A DNA stretch of 64,000 bases from CAVSMC01 sp963728935 (GTDB taxonomy: Bacteria; Pseudomonadota; Gammaproteobacteria; Burkholderiales; Casimicrobiaceae), in NCBI GenBank assembly GCA_963728935.1, contig CAVSMC010000001.1, forward strand, positions 1,054,001-1,118,000, written 5' to 3'. Shown here one piece after another: positions 44,034 to 54,000 of the stretch. The notes under the pieces are model-generated. The model was given only the letters and a program-made list of their open reading frames with translations, did not search any database and was not told where the DNA came from. The translations under genes were made by a program, and so were the position numbers. Within the stretch, counting starts at the first letter, position 1, and each line of letters starts with the position of its first letter.

Positions 44034-44534
44034 ATGCCGCCGGCTCGGCCTGCGCGTCATTCGCACCGCCTCGCCGGCCACTACCAGGCGGGCTGTTGGA
44101 TCGGTGTCGTCGTGCGCGCGATCGACGAAGCGGCGCGCGACATCGACGGCACGCGTGTCGTTACCCCTGATCATTATCTCGGCGCCGCATGGGCGCCGGC
44201 CGTCGGCGCGCCGACGCGTTTTCCCGACGTCGTCGTGATCGGTTCGCCGAGCGGTGACAACGCGCTTGCCGAGCTGCTCGTTCACGTTCCGTGCGACGCG
44301 AAGCTGTGGCTTGCCGGGCGCGACGAAGTCGATGTTGCGCTCGCAGCCGAGATACTGCTCGCAGCCGACCGCAACCTCGAACGCTATCAGCGCGACGCGA
44401 TCGCCGCGTTCATCGCCGCCGAGCACGCGCGCACACGCGCCGCGATCGCCGCGCGCTACACCGACCGCGACGCGGGATTCGAGCGCTTTCGCGCGCAAGT
44501 CGTCGGCTTGCGAGACGACGAAGGCGGCCGCTAG
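44034..44534 (+). CDS. Hypothetical protein between metK and the OYE gene
   Basis: The frame encodes 166 residues with a mixed hydrophobic/charged pattern that looks like a folded protein: HYQAGCWIGVVVRAIDEAA, FPDVVVIGSPSGDNALAELL, then a long Ala/Arg-rich helix. It has no family recognised here. ATG 44034 is 23 nt after metK and the stop is 7 nt before the next ATG, spacing typical of an operon gene. An overlapping antisense frame exists but is less protein-like. Real coding status is likely but not certain. Confidence 0.5.
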   Translation: MPPARPARHSHRLAGHYQAGCWIGVVVRAIDEAARDIDGTRVVTPDHYLGAAWAPAVGAPTRFPDVVVIGSPSGDNALAELLVHVPCDAKLWLAGRDEVDVALAAEILLAADRNLERYQRDAIAAFIAAEHARTRAAIAARYTDRDAGFERFRAQVVGLRDDEGGR

Positions 44535-44541
44535 CGACACG

Positions 44542-45654
44542 ATGGCGCTGTTCGATCCGTTCAAGCTTCGCGAGCTCGCGCTCGCCAATCGCATCGTCGT
44601 ATCGCCGATGTGCCAGTACTCGGCGGTCGAGGGATGCGCAACCGACTGGCATCTGATCCATTGGGGTCAGCTTTTGCTGTCGGGCGCCGCGCTGATGACG
44701 ATCGAAGCGACCGCGGTCACGGCCGAGGGTCGAATCAGTCCCGGCTGTCTCGGGCTCTACGACGACGCGAGCGAGCGGGCGCTCGGCGAGACGCTCGGGC
44801 GTGCGCGGCGGCAGGCGCCTGCGATGCCGGTCGCGATCCAGCTCGCCCACGCCGGCCGCAAGGGATCGTCGGCGCGGCCGTGGGAAGGTGGCGCGTTGAT
44901 CGCAGCCGAGCGCGGCGGATGGACTCCGCTCGCGCCGTCGGCGGTCGCGCACGCGGACGGCGAGCCGTTGCCGGCGGCGCTCGATGCGGCGGGACTCCAT
45001 CGGATCCGCGACGCGTTCGCCGCAACCGCGCGGCGTGCCGAGCGCATCGGAATCGACGCGATCGAGCTGCACATGGCGCACGGCTATCTGCTGCACGAGT
45101 TCCTGTCGCCGATCGCGAACAAGCGCCGCGATCGCTACGGCGGCGACTTCGACCACCGCGTGCGCTTTCCCCTCGAGGTGTTCGACGCCGTGCGCGCCGT
45201 GTGGCCGCCGTCGCGGCCGCTCGGTGTGCGCGTGTCGGCGACCGATTGGGTCGACGGCGGCTGGACGATCGACGAGTGCATCGCGTTCGTCGAACGGTTG
45301 AAATCGCGCGGCTGCGATTGGGTCGACGTGTCGAGCGGCGGCGTGTCGCCGCTGCAGAAGATCCCGGTGCAGCCCGGCGTGCACGTGCCGTTTGCCCGCG
45401 CGATTCGCAGCGCCACCGGCATCGCGACGATGGCGGTCGGCCTGATCACCGAGCCGCGCCAGGCCGAGGCGATCGTCGCCGCGGGCGACGCCGATTTGAT
45501 CGCGCTCGCCCGCGCGCTCTTGCGCGAACCGCGGTGGCCCTGGCGGGCGGCGACCGAGCTCGGCGGCACGGTGCTCGGCGCTCCGCAGTACTGGCGAGCG
45601 TTGACGAAGGAGGGCGCGCACATCTTCGGCGCGGCGAAGCTCGGACAGCGCTAG
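44542..45654 (+). CDS. namA: NADH:flavin oxidoreductase, old yellow enzyme YqjM/NamA type
   Basis: The 370-residue FMN enzyme starts MALFDPFKLRELALANRIVV. It has SPMCQYSA with the class-defining Cys24, the active-site His pair in HMAHGYLLHEFLSPIANKR, DRYGGDFDHRVRFPLEV, and the phosphate-binding ATMAVGLITEP. It reduces activated C=C bonds (enones and similar) using NAD(P)H. It is 7 nt after the hypothetical gene, probably in the metK transcription unit. Confidence 0.92.
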   Translation: MALFDPFKLRELALANRIVVSPMCQYSAVEGCATDWHLIHWGQLLLSGAALMTIEATAVTAEGRISPGCLGLYDDASERALGETLGRARRQAPAMPVAIQLAHAGRKGSSARPWEGGALIAAERGGWTPLAPSAVAHADGEPLPAALDAAGLHRIRDAFAATARRAERIGIDAIELHMAHGYLLHEFLSPIANKRRDRYGGDFDHRVRFPLEVFDAVRAVWPPSRPLGVRVSATDWVDGGWTIDECIAFVERLKSRGCDWVDVSSGGVSPLQKIPVQPGVHVPFARAIRSATGIATMAVGLITEPRQAEAIVAAGDADLIALARALLREPRWPWRAATELGGTVLGAPQYWRALTKEGAHIFGAAKLGQR

Positions 45655-45720
45655 AGCCGGCCCGAACGCGAAATGCGGTAGAATCGACTACTTTCGACAA
45701 TTCCAAGCCAGGGAGCCTGC

Positions 45721-45849
45721 ATGGCCGAACGTTCCCGCACCCGCCGCAATACGCTCGAGCGACGTTGCCTGCCGAAATCGTTCAAGCGACTGTTCGTCGG
45801 CGCACCCAAAGGCATCTTCAAGATGCTCGAGAAGATCAAGAAGGCATAA
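45721..45849 (+). CDS. 42-residue basic peptide
   Basis: A short frame begins at ATG 45721, 11 nt after GGGAG, and ends TAA 45847-45849. The peptide starts MAERSRTRRNTLERRC and ends GIFKMLEKIKKA. It has an Arg-rich N-terminal half and a Lys-rich amphipathic C-terminal helix, with one Cys and a strong net positive charge. A TAGAAT box at 45679-45684 and a 10-bp terminator-like hairpin directly after it make an independent small transcription unit. No family is recognised. RNA or ribosome binding, or membrane contact, are guesses from charge. Confidence 0.65.
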   Translation: MAERSRTRRNTLERRCLPKSFKRLFVGAPKGIFKMLEKIKKA

Positions 45850-45886
45850 TCGCTTTGCACGGCGCGCATTGCGCCGGGCGACAATC

Positions 45887-45915
45887 GAGGGCCGCGCGAC
45901 GCGGCCCTCGCCGTT
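45887..45915 (+). terminator. Terminator-like hairpin after the 42-residue gene
   Basis: GAGGGCCGCG / CGCGGCCCTC forms a perfect 10-bp stem with a CGA loop (45887-45909), followed by GCCGTTT. The T-run is short, so termination may be partial. The stem also lies 28 nt before the next gene's probable GTG. Confidence 0.6.
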
Positions 45916-45937
45916 TCATCGTGACGCCATCGAGCCG

Positions 45938-46453
45938 GTGCCTTTCGCCTATTACGCCAAGCTCTCGCCCGAGCGCCAGCGGATCTACCGCAAGAGCGAC
46001 GCGATCACCTCGCTCGGCGTGCCGCCTGGAGCCGGCGTCGCGGCGCCGGTCGCCGCGATCGCGGCGGCGCTCGCCGCCGACGATCGAGCCGCAACGCAAG
46101 CGGCGTGTCAGCGGCTGGTCGACGCGTTGACCGCCGGCTATCGGGTGCCGCCGGTCAAGGTGCGCGTCCTCGCGCGCAGACCTTCGGACGCGAGCGGCGA
46201 GCTGCACGGGCTCTACGAACCGGAGGACGGTTCGACGCGCGCGCGCATCACCGTCTGGCGGCGCACGGCGGCGCGCAAGCAGGTCGTTGCGTTCAAGACG
46301 TTCCTGCGCACCGTCGTGCACGAGGTCTGCCACCATCTCGACTACGAGCTGTTCGCGCTCGACGAGACGTTCCACACCGAGGGCTTCTACAAGCGCGAGT
46401 CGTCGCTTGCGAACGCGCTGTTCGCGACGCTGAACGGCGCCAGCGACCGCTAG
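45938..46453 (+). CDS. Putative zinc-metalloprotease-like protein (HExxH)
   Basis: The frame encodes about 171 residues beginning MPFAYYAKLSPERQRIYRKS from GTG 45938. Near residue 130 is VVHEVCHHLDYELFAL, an HExxH zinc motif. A later Glu in ETFHTEGFYKRESSL could be a third ligand. No signal peptide is seen. The fold resembles small minigluzincin-like or SprT-like hydrolases, but no named family was recognised. A TTG at 45869 would add 23 residues that overlap the hairpin. Its stop codon overlaps the stop of the convergent nodT gene within CTAG. Confidence 0.7.
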   Translation: MPFAYYAKLSPERQRIYRKSDAITSLGVPPGAGVAAPVAAIAAALAADDRAATQAACQRLVDALTAGYRVPPVKVRVLARRPSDASGELHGLYEPEDGSTRARITVWRRTAARKQVVAFKTFLRTVVHEVCHHLDYELFALDETFHTEGFYKRESSLANALFATLNGASDR

Positions 46454-47910
46454 CGCGACTGCGCGAGCGCGCTCGCTTCGAATCCGCCGCCGAGCGCCTT
46501 GATGAGCTGCACGGCCGCCGTCAATCGGCGCGCCTCGATCGCGAGCGCGGTGCGCTCGTTCGACAGCGTCGCCGCCTGAATGACGACGACGGCAAGGTAA
46601 TTGGCGATGCCGGCGCGGTATTGGTTCGTGACGATCGTGAGTGCCTCGCGAGCCGCGCTCACGGCGTCGGCCTGCACCGCCGCCTCCTGCTCGAGAATGC
46701 GAAGCGCGGCGAGATTGTCCTCGACTTCCTGGAATCCGGTCAGCACGGTTTGCCGGTAGTTCGCGACCGTCTCGTCGTACGCAGCGATCGCCTGCTCGGT
46801 CTGCGCGCGGCGGAGCCCGGCATCGAATATCGTCTGCGCGATCGCCGGGCCGAGCGACCAGAAGCGGTTCGGCAGCGACAGCAATTGCGACAGCACCGAG
46901 CTCTGGAATCCGCCGGTCGCCGACAACGTCAGCGAGGGAAAGAACGCCGCTTCGGCGACGCCGATTTGCGCGTTCGCCGCCGCGGCGCGTCGCTCGGCCG
47001 CGGCGATGTCCGGGCGCCGCTCGAGCAGCTCGGATGGAACGCCGAGCGGAATATCGGGATACGCGAGCGGCGTCTCGTTCGCTGCGATCGACACCTCGGC
47101 CGGCGCCTTGCCGGTCAACGCTGCGATCGCATGCTCGAGCTGCGCACGCGTAACGCCGGCGTCGATCGCTTGCGCCTGCGTCGACTTGAGCTGCGTTTGC
47201 GCCTGCACGACGTCGGAGCGCGCGGCGACGCCGACGTTGTACTGATTTTGCGTGAGCTGCAATGATCGCGCGTAAGCGGCGATCGTCTCGTTCAGCAGCC
47301 GGATCTCGGCGTCCTGCACGCGAAGCAGGAAGTAGTCCTGCGCGAGCAACGCCTGCGCGGAGAGCTTCGCCGCCTCGAGATCGGCGGTGCTCGCCTGCGT
47401 GTTCGCGCCGGCCGCTTCGATCTGCCGGCGCACGCGTCCCCAGACGTCGATCTCCCAGTTCGCGTCGAGCGCGATGCTGTAGCGGTTGCCGGTGCCGCCT
47501 TGCACGTTGACGTTTCCATTGCTGCCGCGCGAGCCGACGCCGCTTCGTGCCGCCGAAGCGTTGCCTGAGACGATCGGGAAGAGCGCCGCCTGCGCGGCCT
47601 GCGTCAACGCGCGCGCCTCGCGCACGCGCGCCTCGGCAGCCTTGATCGTCTGGTTGTCGATGACGACCTGCGCTTCGAGCGCGTCGAGCCGCGCATCGTT
47701 GAACACGCCCCACCATTCGCCGCGCGGCAGATGATCCTGCGGCTGCGCGCGCTTCCAGCCTTCGGCCTCCTTGTACGACGCCGGCGCCGGTGCGCTTGGA
47801 CGCACGTAGTCCGGTCCGATCGAGCATGCGGCCAGCGCGAGCGCGGCAGCGATCGCCAGCGCTCGAACCGGCGTCTCGAATGGGCGATCGAGCGGCAACG
47901 GGCGCGTCAT
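46450..47910 (-). CDS. RND efflux outer-membrane lipoprotein (NodT/OprM family)
   Basis: The 486-residue protein starts MTRPLPLDRPFETPVRALA. It has a lipobox AAC at the end of its signal (LALAACSIGPDYVRP), then two repeated outer-membrane-factor halves with long helices and the diagnostic LLERRPDIAAAERRAAAANA and GVAEAAFFPSLTLSATGG. It forms the outer-membrane channel of the pump. Its ATG is 2 nt after the preceding RND gene, so it is the last gene of the four-gene operon. Confidence 0.93.
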   Translation of the reverse strand: MTRPLPLDRPFETPVRALAIAAALALAACSIGPDYVRPSAPAPASYKEAEGWKRAQPQDHLPRGEWWGVFNDARLDALEAQVVIDNQTIKAAEARVREARALTQAAQAALFPIVSGNASAARSGVGSRGSNGNVNVQGGTGNRYSIALDANWEIDVWGRVRRQIEAAGANTQASTADLEAAKLSAQALLAQDYFLLRVQDAEIRLLNETIAAYARSLQLTQNQYNVGVAARSDVVQAQTQLKSTQAQAIDAGVTRAQLEHAIAALTGKAPAEVSIAANETPLAYPDIPLGVPSELLERRPDIAAAERRAAAANAQIGVAEAAFFPSLTLSATGGFQSSVLSQLLSLPNRFWSLGPAIAQTIFDAGLRRAQTEQAIAAYDETVANYRQTVLTGFQEVEDNLAALRILEQEAAVQADAVSAAREALTIVTNQYRAGIANYLAVVVIQAATLSNERTALAIEARRLTAAVQLIKALGGGFEASALAQSR

Positions 47911-47912
47911 CG

Positions 47913-50900
47913 TCAGTCGGAAGCAGGAAGCGGCGCCGCCGCGGCCGCGAGCCGGCGCCGACGGGCATTGCGCAGCCGAACGCTCATCCGATCGAGATAC
48001 AGATAGACGACCGGCGTCGTGTACAGCGTCAGGAGCTGGCTCACGATCAGGCCGCCGACGATCGAGATGCCGAGCGGCCGGCGCAGCTCGGCGCCGTAGC
48101 CGCTGCCGATCGCGAGCGGAATCGCGCCGAGCATCGCGGCCATCGTCGTCATCATGATCGGGCGGAATCGCAGCAGGCACGCCTCGAAGATCGCGTCGCG
48201 CGATTCGAGGCCACGATGGCGCTCGGCGTCGAGCGCGAAGTCGATCATCATGATCGCGTTCTTCTTGACGATCCCGATGAGAAGGATCACGCCGATCAGC
48301 GCCATGACGCTGAAATCGGTGCGGAAGAGCATCAGCGCGAGCAGCGCGCCGACGCCCGCGGACGGCAGCGTGGAGAGGATCGTGATCGGGTGCACGTAGC
48401 TCTCGTACAGGATCCCCAGCACGATATAGACGGTCAGCAGCGCGGCGAGAATCAGCCACGGCTGGCTTTCGAGCGATTGCTGGAACGCGCGCGCGGTTCC
48501 CTGGAAGCTTCCGCGGACCGTATCGGGTACGCCGATGCGCGCCATCGCGTCGTTGACCGCGCGCGTCGCCTGACCGAGCGAAACGCCTTGCGGCAAATTG
48601 AACGAGATCGTCGATGCGACGAATTGCGACTGGTGCTGGACGCCGAGCGGCGTGTTCGTCGGCGCGTAATGCGCGACCGCCGACAGCGGCACCTGCGCGC
48701 CCCGCGTCGTCGACACGTAGACGTGGTCGAGCGCTTGCGGCGACTGCCAATAGCGCGGCGCGGCCTCCATCACGACGCGGTACTGGTTGAGCGCCGAATA
48801 GATCGTCGACACCTGCCGCTGCCCGAACGCGTCGTTGAGCGTCGTGTCGATCATGCGCGTCGTCACGCCGAGGCGCGCGGCGGCGTCGCGATCGATGACG
48901 ATCGACGTCTGCAGCCCCTTGTCCTGGGTATCGGTGTTGACGTCGACCAGTTGCGGCAAATCGCTCATCGCCGCCCGAATCTTCGGTTCCCACGCGCGCA
49001 ACTCGTCGAGATCGTCGGCCTGCAGCGTGAACTGGTAGGTCGCCTGCGACTGCCGGCCGCCGATGCGGATGTCCTGCACCGGATTCAGGAAGAGATTCGC
49101 GCCAGGCTCCTTCGCGAGCTTCACACGAAGCCGCGCGATGATCGCCTCCGCGCTGTCCTTGCGCTCGGCGAGCGGCTTCAGCTGCACGAACATCGTCCCG
49201 GTGTTGCGCTGCTGGCCGCCGGTGAAGCCGACGACGTTTTCCACCGCCGGATCGGAGCGAATGATGTCGATGAATGCCGCGAGCTTCGGCCGCATCGCCT
49301 GGAACGAGATGCTCTGGTCGGCCTGGATGAATCCGATCAGCCGGCCGGTGTCCTGCGACGGGAAGAATCCCTTCGGAATCGCGATGTACAGGTAGACGTT
49401 GAGCGCGATCGTGACCGCCAATATCACCATCATGATGATGCCGTGGTCGAGCACCCACGCGAGGCTCGCGCGGTAGCCGTCGTGCAGTGTCGCGAACGCG
49501 CGCTCGCTCCAGCGGTACAGGCGCCCGTGCGGCCGCCGCTGCGGTTTGGCGAGAAGCCGCGCGCACATCATCGGCGTCGTCGTGAGCGACAACAGCAGCG
49601 AAACGAGGATCGCCGCCGACAGCGTTACCGCGAACTCGCGGAAATAGCGGCCGACGATGCCGCCCATCAACAGGATCGGGATGAACACGGCGATCAGCGA
49701 CAGGCTCATCGACAGCACGGTGAATCCGACCTCGCGCGCACCGGCGAGGGCCGCCTTCATCGGCGTCTCGCCCTGCTCGATGTGCCGCGACACGTTCTCG
49801 AGAACGACGATCGCGTCGTCGACGACGAAGCCCGTCGCAACGGTGAGCGCCATCAAAGAAAGGTTGTTCAGACTGAAGTTCGCGAGATACATGACGGCGA
49901 ACGTCGCCGTCAGCGACACCGGCACGGCCACGCTCGGGATCAGCGTCGCGCGGCCGTTGCGCAGGAAGACGAACACGACGAGGATCACGAGGCCCACCGC
50001 GATCGCGAGCGTGCGCTCGACTTCGCGCAATGACGCGCGGATCGTCGACGTGCGCTCCATCATCACGTCGAGACGGATCGCGCTCGGAATCGACGCGCGC
50101 AGCAGCGGCAACTCCTCGGTTACGCGGTCGACCGTCTCGATGATGTTCGCGTTCGGCTGCCGGCTGATGATGATCAGCACCGACGGCCGGCCGTTCGCCG
50201 AGCCCGCGTTGCGCAAGTCCTGCACCGAATCGACGACGTCGCCGAGATCGGCGAGCCGCACCGCCGACCCGTTGCGGTACGCGACCACGAGCGGCAGATA
50301 GTCGGCGGCTTTCTTCGCCTGATCGTTCGCCGCGATCTGCCAGCGGCGATCGCCGTCCTCGACCGCGCCTTTCGGACGGTTCGCGTTCGCCGACGACAGC
50401 ACGGTGCGCACGTCCTCGAACGAGATCGCGTACTTGTTCAGCGTTTGCGGATTGAGCTCGACGCGCACCGCCGGTAGCGAGCTGCCGCCGACCTGGACCT
50501 GGCCGACCCCCGAGATCTGCGACAGCTTCTGCGCGATGATCGTCGAGCCGGCGTCGTACATCTGCCCCTGCGTCATCGTGTCCGAGGTGAGCGCGAGGAT
50601 CATCACGGGCGCATCGGCCGGATTCAGCTTGCGATAGGTCGGATTGCTCGGCAACCCCGTCGGTAACAGGCTTCGCGCCGCGTTCAATGCCGCCTGCACG
50701 TCGCGCGCGGCGCCGTCGATGTCGCGGTTCAGATCGAACTGCAACGTGACGCGCGACGAGCCGAGCGCGCTCGACGACGTCATTTCGTTCACGCCGGCGA
50801 TGCGCCCGAGCGAGCGCTCGAGCGGCGTTGCCACCGTTGCCGCCATCGTCTCCGGACTCGCGCCGGGCAACTGCGCCTGCACCGAGATCGTCGGATAGTC

Positions 50901-51056
50901 GACCTGCGGCAGCGGCGATACCGGCAACAGAGTGAACGCGACCGCGCCGGCGAGCGCGATGCCGATCGTCAGCAGCGTGGTCGCGACGGGACGATCGATG
51001 AACGGCTGCGACAGGTTCACCTGATCGATCGCTTGTCGTGCGCGGCTGTGCGCCAT
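47913..51056 (-). CDS. mdtC: RND efflux inner-membrane transporter, MdtC-like
   Basis: The 1047-residue transporter has twelve membrane segments in the RND pattern: N-terminal FIDRPVATTLLTIGIALAG, PLPQVDYPTISVQAQLPGAS, TM4 with GFVVDDAIVVLENVSRH (proton-relay Asp pair), and the second half IGIVKKNAIMMIDFALDAE. Two large periplasmic loops are present. It is the second of two tandem RND genes (3 nt after the first), like mdtBC, whose products form heterotrimers. Substrates of MdtABC include bile salts, novobiocin and metals; here they are unknown. Confidence 0.93.
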   Translation of the reverse strand: MAHSRARQAIDQVNLSQPFIDRPVATTLLTIGIALAGAVAFTLLPVSPLPQVDYPTISVQAQLPGASPETMAATVATPLERSLGRIAGVNEMTSSSALGSSRVTLQFDLNRDIDGAARDVQAALNAARSLLPTGLPSNPTYRKLNPADAPVMILALTSDTMTQGQMYDAGSTIIAQKLSQISGVGQVQVGGSSLPAVRVELNPQTLNKYAISFEDVRTVLSSANANRPKGAVEDGDRRWQIAANDQAKKAADYLPLVVAYRNGSAVRLADLGDVVDSVQDLRNAGSANGRPSVLIIISRQPNANIIETVDRVTEELPLLRASIPSAIRLDVMMERTSTIRASLREVERTLAIAVGLVILVVFVFLRNGRATLIPSVAVPVSLTATFAVMYLANFSLNNLSLMALTVATGFVVDDAIVVLENVSRHIEQGETPMKAALAGAREVGFTVLSMSLSLIAVFIPILLMGGIVGRYFREFAVTLSAAILVSLLLSLTTTPMMCARLLAKPQRRPHGRLYRWSERAFATLHDGYRASLAWVLDHGIIMMVILAVTIALNVYLYIAIPKGFFPSQDTGRLIGFIQADQSISFQAMRPKLAAFIDIIRSDPAVENVVGFTGGQQRNTGTMFVQLKPLAERKDSAEAIIARLRVKLAKEPGANLFLNPVQDIRIGGRQSQATYQFTLQADDLDELRAWEPKIRAAMSDLPQLVDVNTDTQDKGLQTSIVIDRDAAARLGVTTRMIDTTLNDAFGQRQVSTIYSALNQYRVVMEAAPRYWQSPQALDHVYVSTTRGAQVPLSAVAHYAPTNTPLGVQHQSQFVASTISFNLPQGVSLGQATRAVNDAMARIGVPDTVRGSFQGTARAFQQSLESQPWLILAALLTVYIVLGILYESYVHPITILSTLPSAGVGALLALMLFRTDFSVMALIGVILLIGIVKKNAIMMIDFALDAERHRGLESRDAIFEACLLRFRPIMMTTMAAMLGAIPLAIGSGYGAELRRPLGISIVGGLIVSQLLTLYTTPVVYLYLDRMSVRLRNARRRRLAAAAAPLPASD

Positions 51057-51059
51057 CGG

Positions 51060-54000
51060 TCAATCGCCCGGAGCGATCTGCTCGCGTTCTTTGCGCGCCC
51101 GCCGCGCCTCGACGCGCCGCGCGAGCCGGTCGAACGCGAGATAGATCACCGGCGTCGTGAACAGCGTCAACACCTGGCTCACGATCAGCCCGCCGACCAT
51201 CGTGATGCCGAGCGGATGGCGCAGCTCCGATCCGACGCCCCAGCCGAGCATCAGCGGCAACGCGCCGAGCAGCGCCGACATCGTCGTCATCATGATCGGC
51301 CGAAAGCGCAGCAGCGCGGCCTGTCGGATCGCCTCGACTGGAGGCTTGCCCTCGAGCCTCTCGGCGTCGAGCGCGAAGTCGATCATCATGATCGCGTTCT
51401 TCTTCACGATGCCGATCAGCAGAACGATACCGATGATCGCGATGACGCCGAGATCTTGGCGCGAGATCATCAGCGCGAGCAGAGCGCCGACGCCGGCGGA
51501 GGGCAACGTCGACAGGATCGTCACCGGGTGGATGTAACTTTCGTAGAGCACGCCGAGAACGATGTACATCGTGACGATCGCGGCGAGGATCAGCCAAAGC
51601 TCGTTTTGCAACGACCCTTGGAACGCGGCCGCCGCGCCCTGAAGCTGGAGCTGCGCGCTCGCCGGCATTCCGAGCTCTCGCCGAACGCGTTCGATCTGCT
51701 GCACGGCGTCGCCGAGCGATGCGCCGGGCGCGAGATTGAACGAGATCGTTGCCGCCGGAAACTGTCCGATGTGATTGACGACGAGCGGTGCCGAACGCTC
51801 GCTTACGCGCGCGATCGCGCTCAACGGAACCTGCTGCGCGGGTTGTTGGCCGGACGACGTCGTCGATGACGCAGCCGACGTGGTGCCGGGTGGCGCAAGC
51901 GCAGCCGAGCCGGTGCCGCCGGGCGCGTTCTGCGTCGCGGCGTTCGCTGCCGGCGCAACGGCGTTGCCCGCCGGAATGTAGATTCGCGAAAGCGCCTCGG
52001 GACCGATCTGGAATTCCGGCTTCACTTCGAGCACGACGCGATACTGGTTCGTCTGGGTGAAGATCGTCGAGATCAGGCGCTGGCCGAATGCGTTGTACAG
52101 CGCGTTGTCGATCGTCGCCGGCGTGATGCCATAGCGGCTCGCCGTCGCGCGATCGATCTCGACATAGGCTTGCAGGCCGCCGCTTTGCAGGTCGGTCGCG
52201 ACGTCGACGAGCTCGGGCACGCGGCGCAGCCGCTCGATCAGCCGCGGCACCCATTGCTCGAGCTCGTCGGCGTCGGCGTCCTCGACGGTGAACTGGTATT
52301 GCGTGCGGCTCACGCGGTCTTCGATCGTCAGGTCCTGCACCGGCTGCATGTAGAGCGTGATGCCTTCGACATCGACGATCCGGCGCTGCAGGCGGCGGAT
52401 CACGTCCTCCGCGCGGCCGCTGCGCTCGCCGAGCGGCTTCAGATTGATGAGCATCCGGCCGCTGTTCAACGTCGCATTCGTGCCGTCGACGCCGATGAAC
52501 GACGACAGGCTTTCGACCGCGGGATCCTCGGCGATCACCTTCGCGAGCGCCTGCTGGCGCTCGGCCATCGCCGCGAACGAGATCGTCTGCGAGGCTTCGG
52601 TGACGCCTTGGATCGCGCCGGTGTCCTGCACCGGGAAGAAGCCTTTCGGAATGACGATGTAGAGCACGACGGTCAGCACGAGCGTGAGCACGGCAACGAC
52701 GAGCGTCGCGCGCTGCCGCTCGAGCACCCAATCGAGCATCTCGCCGTAGCGCACGATCACGCGCTCGAACAGCTCGCCGCTCTTCCGATAGAACCGGCCT
52801 TGCCGCTCGGGCGGCGTGTGGCGAAGGAAGCGCGCGCACATCATCGGCGTGAGCGTCAGCGACACGACCGCCGAGATCAGGATCGACACGGCGAGCGTGA
52901 TCGCGAATTCGCGGAACAGCCGCCCGACGACGTCGCCCATGAACAACAGCGGGATCAGCACGGCGATCAGCGAGAAGGTGAGCGAGATGATCGTGAAGCC
53001 GATCTGCTCGGCGCCCTTGAGCGCGGCGTCGAGCGGCCGCTCGCCCGCCTCGATGTAGCGGGCGATGTTCTCGATCATCACGATCGCGTCGTCGACGACG
53101 AAGCCGGTCGCGATCGTCAGCGCCATCAACGTGAGGTTGTTGATCGAGAAGCCCGCGAGATACATGACGCCGAACGTGCCGACGAGCGACAGCGGCACGG
53201 CCACGCTTGGGATCACTGTCGCCGACAGGCTGCGCAGAAACACGAAGATCACCATCACGACGAGCGCGACGGCGAGGAAGAGCTCGAACTGCACGTCGTG
53301 CACCGACGCGCGGATCGTCACCGTACGGTCGGTCAGCAGCGTGAGATCGACGGCCGGCGGCAGCGTCGCCGAAAGCTGGGGCAGCAGCCGCTTGATGCGA
53401 TCGACGACCTCGATCACGTTCGCGCCGGGCTGCCGCTGGATGTTGACGATGACGGCCGGCGTGTCGTTCACCCATGCGGCGAGCTTCGAGTTCTCGGCGC
53501 CGTCGACGACGTCGGCGACGTCGTCGAGGCGCACCGGCGCAGCGTTGCGATAAGCGACGACGATGCCGCGATATTCGGCCGCCGAGCGCAACTGATCGTT
53601 CGCGTCGATCGTCGACGCGCGCGTCGGGCCGTCGAAGCTTCCTTTCGCCTGATTGGTGTTCGCGTTCGAGATCGCGGTGCGGATGTCGTCGAGCCCGAGG
53701 CCGTACGCGGCGAGCGCGGACGGATTCGCCTGGATGCGCACGGCCGGACGCTGGCCGCCGCTGATGCTGACGAGACCCACGCCCGCGAGCTGCGAGAGCT
53801 TGGTCGCAAGCCGCGTGTCGGCGAGGTCTTCGATCTTCGGCAGCGGCAGCGTCGTCGACGTGAGCGCGAGCGTTACGATCGGCGTGTCCGCCGGATTGAC
53901 CTTGTTGTAGATCGGCGGCGTCGGCAGGTCGGCGGGTAGGAAACTGCCGGACCCGTTGATCGCCGCCTGCACTTCCTGCTCGGCGACGTCGAGCGGCAAG

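Noticed and set aside
46450..53475. One very long minus-strand open frame (over 2300 codons) through the efflux genes
   Set aside because: It is the nodT frame extended through the antisense-free third frame of the RND genes. The upstream part is Arg-rich nonsense, while true RND motifs lie in the other frames with operon spacing.
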